Under the pieces are notes generated by a model. It worked only from the letters and a program-made list of their open reading frames with translations. It ran no database searches and was not told the DNA's origin. A program made the translations under genes and the position numbers. Below are positions 43,501 through 51,630 of a stretch of DNA of 64,000 nt, one piece after another; within the stretch, counting starts at the first letter, position 1; every line of letters begins with the position of its first letter. The DNA is from CAWINX01 sp963702055 (GTDB lineage: Bacteria; Actinomycetota; Thermoleophilia; Solirubrobacterales; 70-9). Location of the stretch: positions 2,294,001-2,358,000 of the forward strand of contig OY969702.1 of assembly GCA_963702055.1 (NCBI GenBank). Direction: 5' to 3'.

Positions 43501-44547
43501 GGCACCACCGGCGGTGGTGGCCCGGGCGATTACTCGCTGCTCACGCAGGAGGTACACATCACCGCTCCGGCCGCCACCGCCGCCGATCCGCTGGTGCTCA
43601 CCTTCTACCTCGACGCCTCGGTCGTGCAAGGCGCCGACGCGTCGAGCATCGACGTGATCCGCGACGGCGTGGCGATGGGTGACTGCGACGCCGACGCCGG
43701 CACCAGCGCCAAACCCGACCCCTGCGTGGCGCAGCGGACCACGAACCCGGACGGCAGCGTCGCGTTTACCGTGCTCACCTCGCACGCCAGCACCTGGAAC
43801 TTCGGCCTGAAAGTGGGGATGGCGCTGAGTCCCGCCGCCGGGACGGACGAGGTCGGCACCTCGCACGCGGTCACCGCGACCCTCGCCGATGCGGCCGGTA
43901 ACCCGCTCGCCGGCGTGCTCGCCCGCTTCACCGTCAGCGGCTCGGTCTCGACGCAGGACTCCTGCACCACCGACGCCTCCGGCCAGTGCTCGATCACCTA
44001 CCAGGGACCCGAGTTCCCGGGGACCGATCAGATCACCGCCTACGCGGATCGCAACGACAGCGGCAGCCAGGACCCCGACGAGCCGGCCGCCGCGCCGGTG
44101 GGCGAGTCGTGGGTGTTGCCCAAAGCGACGGCCGGCAAGGTGAGCGGCGCCGGCCAGATCCCGAGTCCCTCAGGCCACGGCAGGATCAGCTTCGCCCTCG
44201 AGGCAAAGAGCGGCCGCCACGGGGTCAGGGGCAACTGCGAGGTGGTGGACCCGCGCGCCCACACCAACGTCGACTGCCTCAACGCGACCGACCTGGTCGT
44301 CGACGGCAACGAGGCGACGATCTACGGCGACGCCAAGGTCGACCACGCCCGGACGACCTACAAGCTCACTGTCGTCGACGGCGGCAGGCACAGTCCCGAC
44401 AGCTTCCGCATCGTGACCAGCTCTGGCTACCTCGCCGCGGGGGCGCTGATGGAGGGAGGGATCAGGGTGAGGCCCGCCTGGCCCCACACCCGTCGGTCGC
44501 TGGAGGCTAGGGCGTCGAGGCGGCTGAGGCGGCCGGGCCACAGGTGA
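40579..44547 (+). CDS. Secreted ELWxxDGT-repeat protein with C-terminal Big-like domain
   Basis: 1,322 residues from ATG 40579. Signal region: ALVATTAAVALSAGSSVAMA after a basic N-terminus. Residues about 55-930 contain 18 imperfect repeats of about 45 residues with the signature ELW(E/K/S)xDGTxGGTQMVKDI and TLYFTAxDGxxG, the ELWxxDGT repeat family, probably a large propeller. A region with threonine-rich segments follows, then a bacterial Ig-like domain (SPAAGTDEVGTSHAVTATLA, NPLAGVLARFTVSG) and a basic C-terminus (ASRRLRRPGHR) shorter than the polybasic tails of the A/B/C proteins. The function is unknown; surface adhesion or structural roles are possible. Confidence 0.85.
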   Translation: MLRASRPIRRPGQSFAVRSRQRITRPARLGALVATTAAVALSAGSSVAMANDPVQLSAVQNATAASNPSNLAAIGSTLYFRADGGSGAALWKSDGTAGGTQMVKDIAPANLTADSATGTLYFTADDGSNGVELWESDGTAGGTQMVKDINSTPGASSNPGNLTVDESAGPNQGTLYFTADDGSDGIELWESDGTPGGTQMVKDINSTPGASSNPANLTVDDSSGPNQGTLYFKANDGSHGFELWSYDPGGGGDPQLVDINPTGSSNPSNLTVDDSPGPNQGTLYFTANDGTDGFELWSYDPSSGAPQPQLVKGIDPDGSGSDPGNLTVDEAAGTLYFTAQSPSGIALWSYDLAGGSDPQIVQDIDPANLTADNVSGALFFAANDGTHGTELWEYDGTPGGAHMVKDINPNPGAGSNPLGLTVDDSGGPNQGTLYFTANDGSNGTELWSYDPAGGGGPHLVDINSMPGASSKPTGLIVAGNTLYFAANDGVTGTELWSYDPAGGAPGLVKDINQVPAGSPPVSDLTNVNGTLFFTASTSGAGDELWKSDGTVGGTQMVADIWPGSGSSSPSNLTAVGGTLFFSANDGTHGTELWESDGTTGGTQMVKDLRLPGGSNPINLSDVDGILYFSADDGTHGAEPWSYNPVGGGDPQPLGDINPSGSSFPSHFTGVGGKVVFIANDGGDGAELWESDGTPGGTQMVKDINPNPGAGSNPAWLPDGLGTLNGDLLFSADNGSDGTELWKTDATAAGTTEVADINPGSAGSFPIGFTNFNGAALFAADGGSGSELWTTDGTTAGTKPVADVIPSSRAISGGTLFLAAGEVLGPNPQLWTTDGTTAGTTQLKDINVAPSSAGPAGLGVSVNGALYFTADDGTHGYELWKSDGTPGGTQMVADLNPSGDSRPTNLVAIGNTLYFTANDGAHGTQLWSLDTGPDSSASGDAPAGGTVATNSTTSADDPVGTAVTTPVAGPVTIDEGTTGGGGPGDYSLLTQEVHITAPAATAADPLVLTFYLDASVVQGADASSIDVIRDGVAMGDCDADAGTSAKPDPCVAQRTTNPDGSVAFTVLTSHASTWNFGLKVGMALSPAAGTDEVGTSHAVTATLADAAGNPLAGVLARFTVSGSVSTQDSCTTDASGQCSITYQGPEFPGTDQITAYADRNDSGSQDPDEPAAAPVGESWVLPKATAGKVSGAGQIPSPSGHGRISFALEAKSGRHGVRGNCEVVDPRAHTNVDCLNATDLVVDGNEATIYGDAKVDHARTTYKLTVVDGGRHSPDSFRIVTSSGYLAAGALMEGGIRVRPAWPHTRRSLEARASRRLRRPGHR

Positions 44548-44566
44548 CGCCTAAGGAAACCCGATA

Positions 44567-45322
44567 GTGAACTCCCGGCTGAACAACTTCTCCCACTCCA
44601 CCTGGCAGCGTCTATTACTGTCCGCGCTCGCGGCCCTTGCGGTGCCTTTGCTTCTACTGGCACCGCCCGCAATTGCCGGTGTCCCGGTGTTGAGAGCTAA
44701 AGAGTCGCTCATGCTACGGGGAGAAGGAAACACGTTTAAACAACTGTTCTGCCAATCGTCCTATCCAGCCGACGGCGGTTTCTACGATTCCAGCACCGGC
44801 GCCGAGAGGGTGCTCCGCTACAACCCACCTTGGAAGAGAGGCGTCAGCTTCCGACCGGATGGTGTTGCTTTTAACTTCGAGCCCGCACATATCTGCCCGT
44901 CAGGGAAGGTTGCTTTGCACGACGGTGAGGTCTCGCACTCCGGCTTTGGTCCTTACACTCTCTCGGTCTCTCAGGCCAACTCTAAGGCTACTTGTACAGC
45001 CCACAGACTGGTGCGCTTGCTGAGAGATGGCACAGCATATGCTTCAGGCCGCTTCAAGCCCTGGACTACCGATTTGGGCTTTCAGGCCCCTAACGGTGTT
45101 GAGGGCGCTGATGGCGGGCCCGGAGCGGCGCCGACGTTCCCTCCCGGCTACTACACGGCGATAGCACCACAAGTCACCTCCCATGCCCGCCTGCAGAAAC
45201 TGAAGGAGGTGCTAAAGCTTGGAGCAAGAGCTCCGCACTATAAGGTGATTGTAATATGCCCCAAATTGAAGCTGATCTTAGGCCGTCCAGCTGCTTACAA
45301 GCTTGTCATCACCAGCTGGTGA
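44567..45322 (+). CDS. Secreted hypothetical protein of lower GC
   Basis: 251 residues from GTG 44567 with AAGGAA upstream. Signal peptide: LLLSALAALAVPLLLLAPPAIA. The mature protein has Cys residues in FCQSSYPADGG, HICPSGKV, ATCTAH and VICPKLKL, and a Pro/Gly segment GGPGAAPTFPPGYY. By eye the gene is clearly less GC-rich than its neighbours and uses more A/T third positions, which suggests horizontal origin. I do not recognise a family. Confidence 0.65.
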   Translation: MNSRLNNFSHSTWQRLLLSALAALAVPLLLLAPPAIAGVPVLRAKESLMLRGEGNTFKQLFCQSSYPADGGFYDSSTGAERVLRYNPPWKRGVSFRPDGVAFNFEPAHICPSGKVALHDGEVSHSGFGPYTLSVSQANSKATCTAHRLVRLLRDGTAYASGRFKPWTTDLGFQAPNGVEGADGGPGAAPTFPPGYYTAIAPQVTSHARLQKLKEVLKLGARAPHYKVIVICPKLKLILGRPAAYKLVITSW

Positions 45323-45601
45323 TGACAAAATAGCTCCACAGGGGGATTTCGCACACCGTGCGTGGTTAGTGTGTCTCACTTAAGTAAGGCTCTTAAAGCT
45401 AAGGGAGCGATGGGTTGCGACCCCAGATCGAGCCGCCTCGCGCCGATTGCGGAGGAACTCACCCCATAGCCATGACGACTACGAGCGCACACCGGCGACG
45501 CCCCAAAAAGCGGCCGTCCGGAAGTCGTCCCGTAAAGCCTGACCCCGCCAGCTTGAGAGGCCGCCTAGCGTCTAAACGCCTCTTCTGAGTGGCATCGCTC
45601 A
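45323..45601. other. Spacer with no supported gene
   Basis: I see only short frames without start signals or recognisable domains. Base composition shifts from the lower GC of the upstream gene back to high GC near 45420. Confidence 0.4.
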
Positions 45602-45895
45602 ATGGCAGAGGCGATCGTTTGCGGCGCGGGGACCGCCGGGCTTGCAGCAGCGGCGGCGCTTCAAGCCACTGGCATCGAGGCAGCAGCCGTACTCGAGCGG
45701 GCCGATCAGGTCGGTGCGAGCTGGCGGACACGCGCAAGGGCCACGGACCGGTACTCGGTGGTGATGAGTACCGCGCGATCGAGCGTGTCGAAGGGCCAGC
45801 TGGGGCACCGTGTCGAAACGGATGTTGTGGCGTCAACTGGTACTGCCGCAACAGTCCTCAGGCATACGACTTTTGAGACCTTTGAAAGCTCGTGA
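45602..45895 (+). pseudogene. N-terminal fragment of a flavin-dependent monooxygenase
   Basis: From ATG 45602 the first about 45 residues are a dinucleotide-binding Rossmann start: AIVCGAGTAGLAAAAALQA with GxGxxG, then VLERADQVGASWRTR as in flavin-containing monooxygenases. The following residues lose all family similarity and the frame stops after 97 codons, whereas the family is 400-500 residues. I interpret it as a truncated remnant. Confidence 0.55.
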
Positions 45896-45934
45896 AATCC
45901 CCAAGTGCCAGCCTGGCGGGAGCCTCTGGTCACC

Positions 45935-47011
45935 TTAGGGCGCCAGCAGGCGTCCCCTACCGCCGACCCTGACCGCGCTGCGGCCGAAGTCCACGCGTGA
46001 GAGGTGGGCGATCAGCCGGGCGCCACGGCGGCTGCGGTCGAGCACCGGGCGCCCCGGGCCGAGAAGGCGAACCGAGGCGATCCTGCCCGAGCGGAAGGCG
46101 CCGTGGCGGTCGAGGCTGACGTGGAGGATGGCCGAGGTGCCGAGGGCGCCAGTCGTGTCGAAGTTATGGAAGCCGGCGAAGTTGCCGAGGCTGTAGGCGA
46201 TCAGGCGGTGGTGGTAGATCTGGATGCCGCGCAGGACGTGGGGGCCGGAGCCTAGGATCAGGTCGGCGCCGTTGCGGATCGCCATCTGGGCGAAGCGCTC
46301 GGGGTTGCCCCGGTTTTCCCCCACGTAGCTCTCCTCGTGCCCGGTGACGTGCTGGGCGCCGATGCCCTCGGCGCCGGCGTGGATCGCGCAGATCACGATC
46401 GCCGCCCTCCTCGCCGCCCTGCGGATCAGCCGCCGCGCCACCGGCAGGTCGGTCAGGGGGCTCGTGTTGAAGTAGGGGGCGAAGCCGAGGAAGGCGACCC
46501 TGAGGCCGTCGACAGAGCGAAACGTGATCTCGCCCGGCTTCCCGGTCTGAGCGATGCCGGCACGGTGCAGGGCATGCACCGTGGCGACTTCGCCGCCCGC
46601 GCCGAAGTCGCCGAAGTGATTGTTGGCGTCGTTCATCGCGGTGAAGCCGGCGCCGTGGAGGTAGCGGGCAAACCGCGGTGGAGCCCGGAAGGCGAAGCAG
46701 TTGCCCGAGCCGGCGCCGCACTTGGCTGAGCCGGAGCGGCTTGTCAGGGTGCCCTCGAGGTTGCCGAAGACGACGTCGGCGCGCAGCTGCTTGTGGACCC
46801 TTTGGAGATAGGCGCCCGGCCGAGGGGGAAGCTGGGGGCTGTTGCCGAGCATCGTGTCGCCGACGGCCGCAACCGAGATCCCGTGCATCTGCGCGGGCGC
46901 CGCCGAGGCCCTCCCCGCGGGGAGGGCGAGCGCGATCGGCACCGCGATCGCGGATGCCAAGAGCATCGCGCCTCCCACATGGAGCGATGCGGCCTTCAGC
47001 CGGGAGATCAC
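45935..47011 (-). CDS. CapA-family (PGA_cap) secreted metallophosphatase-like protein
   Basis: 358 residues from ATG 47011. Signal peptide: GGAMLLASAIAVPIALALPAGRASA. The family pattern follows: SVAAVGDTMLGNSP, VVFGNLEGTLT, NDANNHFGDFG, ICAIHAGAEG and ADLILGSGPHVLRGIQIYHHRLIAYSLGNFAGF. CapA/PGA_cap proteins take part in poly-gamma-glutamate capsule synthesis or have a calcineurin-like fold of uncertain substrate. No other capsule gene is nearby, so the role here is open. Confidence 0.85.
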   Translation of the reverse strand: MISRLKAASLHVGGAMLLASAIAVPIALALPAGRASAAPAQMHGISVAAVGDTMLGNSPQLPPRPGAYLQRVHKQLRADVVFGNLEGTLTSRSGSAKCGAGSGNCFAFRAPPRFARYLHGAGFTAMNDANNHFGDFGAGGEVATVHALHRAGIAQTGKPGEITFRSVDGLRVAFLGFAPYFNTSPLTDLPVARRLIRRAARRAAIVICAIHAGAEGIGAQHVTGHEESYVGENRGNPERFAQMAIRNGADLILGSGPHVLRGIQIYHHRLIAYSLGNFAGFHNFDTTGALGTSAILHVSLDRHGAFRSGRIASVRLLGPGRPVLDRSRRGARLIAHLSRVDFGRSAVRVGGRGRLLAP

Positions 47012-47076
47012 GGTCTCGACTCTAGCCGGAGCCGCTCACACGGGCTCCGCGAGAAGCGGTGGCGTCCTGCCACCTG

Positions 47077-47317
47077 CTAACGGGCGCCGAACATGGCCTC
47101 CAAGCGGGCGGCGATGAGCACATCGCCCTCGACGCTGCAGCGGCCCGTGATCATGACGGGGAGTGGGTCGTCGACCCCCGCCATCACCCGTACCCAGTCG
47201 GCGAGTCCAAAGCGGACGGTCACCTCGGTGTCGAGTGGCGCCGGCTCGATCACGCGGGCCCGGCCGGCCGGCGAATCGACCTCGATCGCCCACCTCTCCG
47301 CTTCGCGCGGCCGATGA
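47077..47317 (-). pseudogene. C-terminal fragment of an SCP2-like sterol-carrier domain
   Basis: A minus-strand frame different from the adjacent cyclase fragment reads WAIEVDSPAGRARVIEP, LDTEVTVRFGLADWVRVMAG, VMITGRCSVEGDVLIAARLEAMFGAR and TAG at 47077-47079. This is the second half of an SCP2-type lipid-binding domain. It follows the cyclase fragment directly, out of frame, so two different proteins have been joined by deletion or a frameshift. Confidence 0.55.
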
Positions 47318-47623
47318 CAGTCGGCTCGCGATCACCACGGCCATGCCGTGCAGGTCCTCCCCGTCACGGATTGGCTCTCCGGCCGCCACCCCCACACGCG
47401 CGGCGATTCCAATTTCACCGTGACTGGTGTCAAGACGCTCAACCCCCGCCTGAATGGCGGCCGCGGCGCGCAGGGCGCCCAAAGCGCTCTCGAAGCTCGC
47501 CATGGCCCCGTCGCCGAGCGTCTTCACCACCCGACCGCCCGCCATGGAGACTGCTGCGTTCACATCCTCGACGTGAGCGCGTCGAACTGCCTCCATCCGA
47601 TCGTCACCCAGCTGAGCCAGCAA
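47318..47623 (-). pseudogene. Fragment of a class III adenylate/guanylate cyclase domain
   Basis: From TTG 47623 the frame reads LAQLGDDRMEAVRRAHVEDV, GGRVVKTLGDGAMASFESA, GVERLDTSHGEIGIAARVG, GEPIRDGEDLHGMAVVIASRL. These are class III cyclase motifs (KTLGDGxMASF, GIxxGE). Homology extends a few codons upstream (STAL) to a stop, so the N-terminus (metal-binding first Asp) is lost, and after SSAARSGEV it loses similarity. Confidence 0.6.
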
Positions 47624-47663
47624 CGCAGTCGAGTCGACAAGGAGCAGTTATACGATTACCGCC

Positions 47664-48041
47664 GTGAATCGAGCCCTTATCGCCAAGCTGTCGCTCAACG
47701 GCTTGATCTGGGGTCGGATGGCCTTCGGCCTCACCGTTTGGCCGGCCCCCCGGGCCGCCGGCAAGAGGTTCGGCCTCGATATGGCCGGGAATCCCCAGGC
47801 CGCCTACCTGGCCCGAGTGATCGCCGTGCGCGATTTCGTCCTCGCCTGCGGCGTGCTCGGAACCGAGGGAGAGGCTCGGCGTCAGTGGTTGCTCGCCGGC
47901 CTGGTCAGCGACGGCGCCGACACCCTCGCCACGATCGCTGCCGAGCGGGGCGGGTACCTGCCGAAGCGCGCGAGCCTTCCCCTGGCCGCGTTTGCCCTCT
48001 CGGGCGTGATCGCCGCGGCGGTCGTCCTGCGCGAGCAATAG
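47664..48041 (+). CDS. Small membrane-associated hypothetical protein
   Basis: 125 residues from GTG 47664. Features: LNGLIWGRMAFGLTVWPAPRAAGKRFG at the N-terminus, VIAVRDFVLACGVLGTEG in the middle and a C-terminal hydrophobic segment LPLAAFALSGVIAAAVVL. Two or three membrane segments are likely. The segment order resembles small DUF4267-like membrane proteins, but this is tentative. It is divergent from the cyclase fragment with only 40 bp between them. Confidence 0.6.
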   Translation: MNRALIAKLSLNGLIWGRMAFGLTVWPAPRAAGKRFGLDMAGNPQAAYLARVIAVRDFVLACGVLGTEGEARRQWLLAGLVSDGADTLATIAAERGGYLPKRASLPLAAFALSGVIAAAVVLREQ

Positions 48042-48071
48042 GACCACGACAAATCCCGCTCCAAGGTGACA

Positions 48072-48949
48072 ATGAAGGAGCACGGGTTGGAGAGGCTCGC
48101 CTCGCCGACGGGCGAGCGCTGGCCTACGCGGAATGGGGCCCCACGGACGGGCGAGCGCTCCTTCACTTCCACGGGATCCCCGACGGGCGGTTCGGCTGGG
48201 GCGCCGGCTCCGCCTGCCGGGATCGCGGCATCCGGCTGATCGCGGTTGACCGACCCGGAGTCGGTGGGTCTGACCCGAAGCCGGAACGCTCCGTGGTCGA
48301 CTGGGCTGCCGACGTCGAGGAGCTGGCGGGGCAGCTGGAGATCGGCCGCTTCAGCGTCAGCGGTCAGTCGGCAGGAGGGCCGTATGCGCTCGCCTGCGCC
48401 CGGGAGCTGGAGGACAGAGTCGAGTCGGCGGCGCTGATCAGCGGAGCGGGCAGGCTGGACCGGCCGGGGTTCGTCGGGCAGATGCACACCGCGAAAGCCT
48501 GGTGGCTCGCTGCTCACCTGCCCGGCACGATGGCGTTCCTTTACTCGTTGAGCGGACGCTTCATGCGCCGCAGCCCGACGGTGGCACGAAAGCTCGCCGC
48601 TGCCGGCTTCCCGAAGATCGACCGCGAAGTGATCGGCCGTCCCCAGGTTGCTGCACGCCTGCAGTTCGCGTACGTCGAGGCCACCCGCGGGGGTGGTGGT
48701 CGCGGCCTTACCGAGGACATGCGAACCGTGCTTTCCCCCTGGGGCTTCGATCCGGCCGAGATCGGCATCCCCGTCCACGTGTTTCACGGCAGGCGCGACG
48801 CCATCGCGCCTCCCGCACATGCGGAGCACTGGATCGAGACCCTCGCTGACGCCCGTCCCGTCTGGTTCGAAGATGCCGGGCACCTCCTGATCGAGGATCA
48901 CAGCGAAGAGATCCTCGACCGTCTGGCATCCCGCGGCACCACTGGTTGA
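48072..48949 (+). pseudogene. Alpha/beta hydrolase with a frameshift near its start
   Basis: The hydrolase frame (about 280 residues) contains HFHGIPDGRFGWG (oxyanion HG), RPGVGGSDP, the nucleophile elbow SVSGQSAGGPYAL, the acid in HVFHGRRDAIAPP and the His in FEDAGHLLIED. However, no ATG, GTG or TTG lies in that frame near its beginning. ATG 48072, behind CAAGG, is one base out of frame; adding one G to the run in CACGGGTTGG (about 48084-48086) would give MKEHGVGEARLADGRAL, a natural start. This is either a real frameshift mutation or a homopolymer sequencing error. Confidence 0.75.
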
Positions 48950-49185
48950 GTCCCGCCGCAGTTGACCTCCGCACGGAGGCCACGAACGACTGCCCTCCGA
49001 TTTACCCGGCGCCCTGCCCGCTGCGCAACGCCACCGGACCCTCGGCGGCGCAGCTGTTGATCTTGGCGATTTGGGTTGACTCCGCGCGAAGCCGCCGCAT
49101 AGGCTCGCTCAATCTGGCGATGAGGCATGCGGAGGGGAGGCGTGCCGGCGTGCTCGCCCGTTCCCAAACCCAAGGAGAGATTCAT

Positions 49186-49815
49186 ATGCCAGCCTCGCTG
49201 CGCCGCCTTGCCCCCCTTACGGGAATCGTCTTCGCCGTATTGCTCGTTGTGACTTTCACGAGCCCGAGCTCCCCCAACATCCACGACAGCGGGCTCCAGG
49301 TGATCGCCCACTACAAGGATCACCATTCGGCTTCCATGATCGGCGACCTGTGCGCAGGGCTCGGCGTCATCTTCTTCGTCTTCTTCATCTCAGCGCTGCG
49401 GAGCTTCTTCCGCGACAAGGAGGGGGGAGAGGGTCTGGCGACGGCCGCGTTTGCGGGCGGAATCTTCATCGGGATGGGTGGAGCGATCTTCGCCAGCCTT
49501 GATATCGCCCTGGTCGACGCCAGGAACACGATCAGCCCAGCGGCGGCGCAGGCGATCAACGTGCTGAGCAACGACTTCTTCTTCCCGTTCGAGATCGGCC
49601 TCGTGATCTTCTCCCTCTGCATCGGGCTGGCCATCCTCAGCACGGCGGCGCTGCCGAAGTGGCTGGGGTGGGTCTCGATCGTGATCGGAATTGTCGCCCT
49701 GTCGCCAGTCGGGTTCTTCGGCTTCTTCGTGACCATGATCTGGTCGGTCATCGTCGCGATTCTCGTTTATCGGCGCAGCGGCCCACCTGCGGTGGCCGCT
49801 GCGGCCGCGCCGTAG
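49186..49815 (+). CDS. Membrane protein of unknown function
   Basis: 209 residues from ATG 49186 behind AAGGAG. Hydrophobic segments: LTGIVFAVLLVVTF, IGDLCAGLGVIFFVFFISAL, GLATAAFAGGIFIGMGGAIFA, FEIGLVIFSLCIGLAIL, WLGWVSIVIGIVAL and FFGFFVTMIWSVIVAILVY, so about six membrane spans. The C-terminus is Ala-rich. The segment pattern is seen in many actinobacterial DUF4386-like membrane proteins, but I make no specific assignment. Confidence 0.75.
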   Translation: MPASLRRLAPLTGIVFAVLLVVTFTSPSSPNIHDSGLQVIAHYKDHHSASMIGDLCAGLGVIFFVFFISALRSFFRDKEGGEGLATAAFAGGIFIGMGGAIFASLDIALVDARNTISPAAAQAINVLSNDFFFPFEIGLVIFSLCIGLAILSTAALPKWLGWVSIVIGIVALSPVGFFGFFVTMIWSVIVAILVYRRSGPPAVAAAAAP

Positions 49816-50095
49816 GCCAAGCCGGAGCAGCAAGGCTCACGACGAGAACCCGATCTTCCACGACGTTCCGGTCTTGAACGTCCGCGACGGTCTGCGGTCG
49901 ATCCGGCTCAAAGTGATCGATCCGAAGGGCGGCCGACTTCTGATTTGGAGCGAGGTTGGATCCCGAGCCTGAGCCGGCCAGGCCTGTGACCGACCGTCGA
50001 GCTTGGCGGCAAGAGGGCCCGCCCACAAGTTCATCTCGCGTTTAGGCGCCATCTCTAGCCTGCCGCGCTCCCTGCCTCACGGCCGGGCGCCAGGC
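49816..50095 (+). other. Spacer with a short protein-like fragment
   Basis: A plus-strand frame ending at TGA 49970-49972 reads NPIFHDVPVLNVRDGL and then IDPKGGRLLIWSEV; it has protein character but no start codon and may be the end of a lost gene. Nothing else is supported here. Confidence 0.25.
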
Positions 50096-51019
50096 ATGGA
50101 TTCACAACTCGACACGCCCACGCCATCCGAAGCCGTCCAGCCTTCGCTACCGCACCGCAGGCGTCGAAGCGAGCACCGCTACTCGAAGGTGCCCGAGGTG
50201 ACCGCGTTCTTTTGGATCGTCAAGGCGCTGACCACCGGGATGGGGGAATCGACCTCGGACTTCCTCGTCCACCACCTCGTACCCGAGATCGCGGTCGTGC
50301 TTGGCGGCATCGCCTTCGTGATCGCGCTCTGCCTGCAGTTCTCAACCGATCGCTACGTTCCCTGGACCTACTGGTTGGCGGTCGCGATGGTCGGCGTCTT
50401 CGGAACGATGGCAGCCGACGTGCTCCACGTCGGCCTCGGCGTCCCCTACATCGCCTCGACCGTCTTCTACGCCGTCGTTCTCGCCGTCGTCTTCAGGGCC
50501 TGGTACGTGAGCGAGGGGACGCTCTCCATCCACAGCATCCGCACACCACGCCGGGAGATGTTCTACTGGGTTGCGGTCCTCGCCACCTTTGCCCTGGGCA
50601 CCGCGGCCGGCGATCTGACCGCGGTCACGTTCGGGTTGGGCTTCTTTGCCTCCGGCCTGCTCTTTGCCGCTGTGATTGCGGTGCCCGCGATCGGCTACTG
50701 GCGTTTCGGGATGAACTCGATCCTCGCCTTCTGGTTCGCCTACGTGGTCACTCGACCGCTCGGCGCTTCCTTCGCCGATTGGCTGGCGGTTTCCCACTCG
50801 CGCGGCGGCCTCGCGCTGGGCACCGGCCCGGTCAGCTTCGTTCTGGCGGCGCTAATCGCCGGCTTCGTCGCCTATCTGACCGTCACCGGCAAGGACACAC
50901 CAGAGGAGGCACGTGCCCCCGACGCTCGGCCCGAAGCCGTGCGAGAGCGCGCCAAACATCTGCCGACCAAGCCCGTACTCGACCTTGGCGATCCGGAACT
51001 CGCGCCGGAGGAAGCGTAG
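50096..51019 (+). CDS. COG4705-like membrane-anchored protein
   Basis: 307 residues from ATG 50096. After a hydrophilic N-terminus comes KVPEVTAFFWIVKALTTGMGESTSDFL, a segment typical of the COG4705 membrane-anchored family, whose related motifs recur later (YWVAVLATFALGTAAGDLTA, LAFWFAYVVTRPLGASFADWL). About eight membrane segments are visible. The C-terminal 50 residues are hydrophilic and charged. No function is established for the family as far as I know; transport has been suggested. Confidence 0.8.
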   Translation: MDSQLDTPTPSEAVQPSLPHRRRRSEHRYSKVPEVTAFFWIVKALTTGMGESTSDFLVHHLVPEIAVVLGGIAFVIALCLQFSTDRYVPWTYWLAVAMVGVFGTMAADVLHVGLGVPYIASTVFYAVVLAVVFRAWYVSEGTLSIHSIRTPRREMFYWVAVLATFALGTAAGDLTAVTFGLGFFASGLLFAAVIAVPAIGYWRFGMNSILAFWFAYVVTRPLGASFADWLAVSHSRGGLALGTGPVSFVLAALIAGFVAYLTVTGKDTPEEARAPDARPEAVRERAKHLPTKPVLDLGDPELAPEEA

Positions 51020-51057
51020 CGCTGGACGTAGGCACCGTTCACCGCTTCAACGACGGA

Positions 51058-51416
51058 CTACTGCCCCGGGGCAACCGGGAGCTTGGGGTTCAGCTTAGCC
51101 GTGTACTTAAGTGGCTTCTTCGTGGTGCACGGCCCTCCCTTGGCCGCCACCGTGCCGGTGATCTTGGTCGGGCTGAGGACGGTGCCGGTGATCTTCACCT
51201 TCAGGGTGAAGGGCTTGACGCCCGAGCTGCCGAGCGGGGCGGTGTTCGGCACCTTGTCGGTCTTCGAGAAGGTGTACTTGCCGTGGATGAGCTTCAGCTT
51301 GGCGCCGGGGAAACCGAAGGCGGCGAACGGCGCCCCTTGAAAGCCCGGGCGCTGGTCGAGTAGGCCATACCTTTTTTAGGAAGCGGCGCCGCGGCCAACG
51401 CGATGGCGCCGAGCAT
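51058..51416 (-). pseudogene. Small secreted protein with an internal frameshift
   Basis: ATG 51416 reads MLGAIALAAAPLPKKGMAYS to SARAFKG; the following frame reads APFAAFGFPGAKLKLIHGKY and continues to KLNPKLPVAPGQ and a stop at 51058. The two halves join naturally if one G is added to the GGGG run near 51343. The first half is the end of a signal peptide (more upstream in-frame residues from TTG near 51449 are possible). The second half is a beta-rich domain with one Cys (GGPCTTKKP). Confidence 0.55.
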
Positions 51417-51630
51417 GAGGATCGAGGCGCCAGTCGTTCTTTCTCCTCTCCGTCGGGACAAAGAGCACTGGTCCCACCACGGTGGTGCTTGGACGAAGGC
51501 GGATTTCTCGCCTGCGCCCCGGTCGCGTCTCCAGGGGGTCGCTCACAGTCACCCTGGGCCCCTCTATCGCCGCGGGCGCCCACACACTCGAAAGTGCTTC
51601 GCTCCTCATCGATTAGCATCGATACTCACG

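Noticed and set aside
47348..48071. A long N-terminal extension of the alpha/beta hydrolase frame
   Set aside because: The extension crosses two other coding segments in different frames and has shadow composition; the hydrolase homology begins only near 48080.
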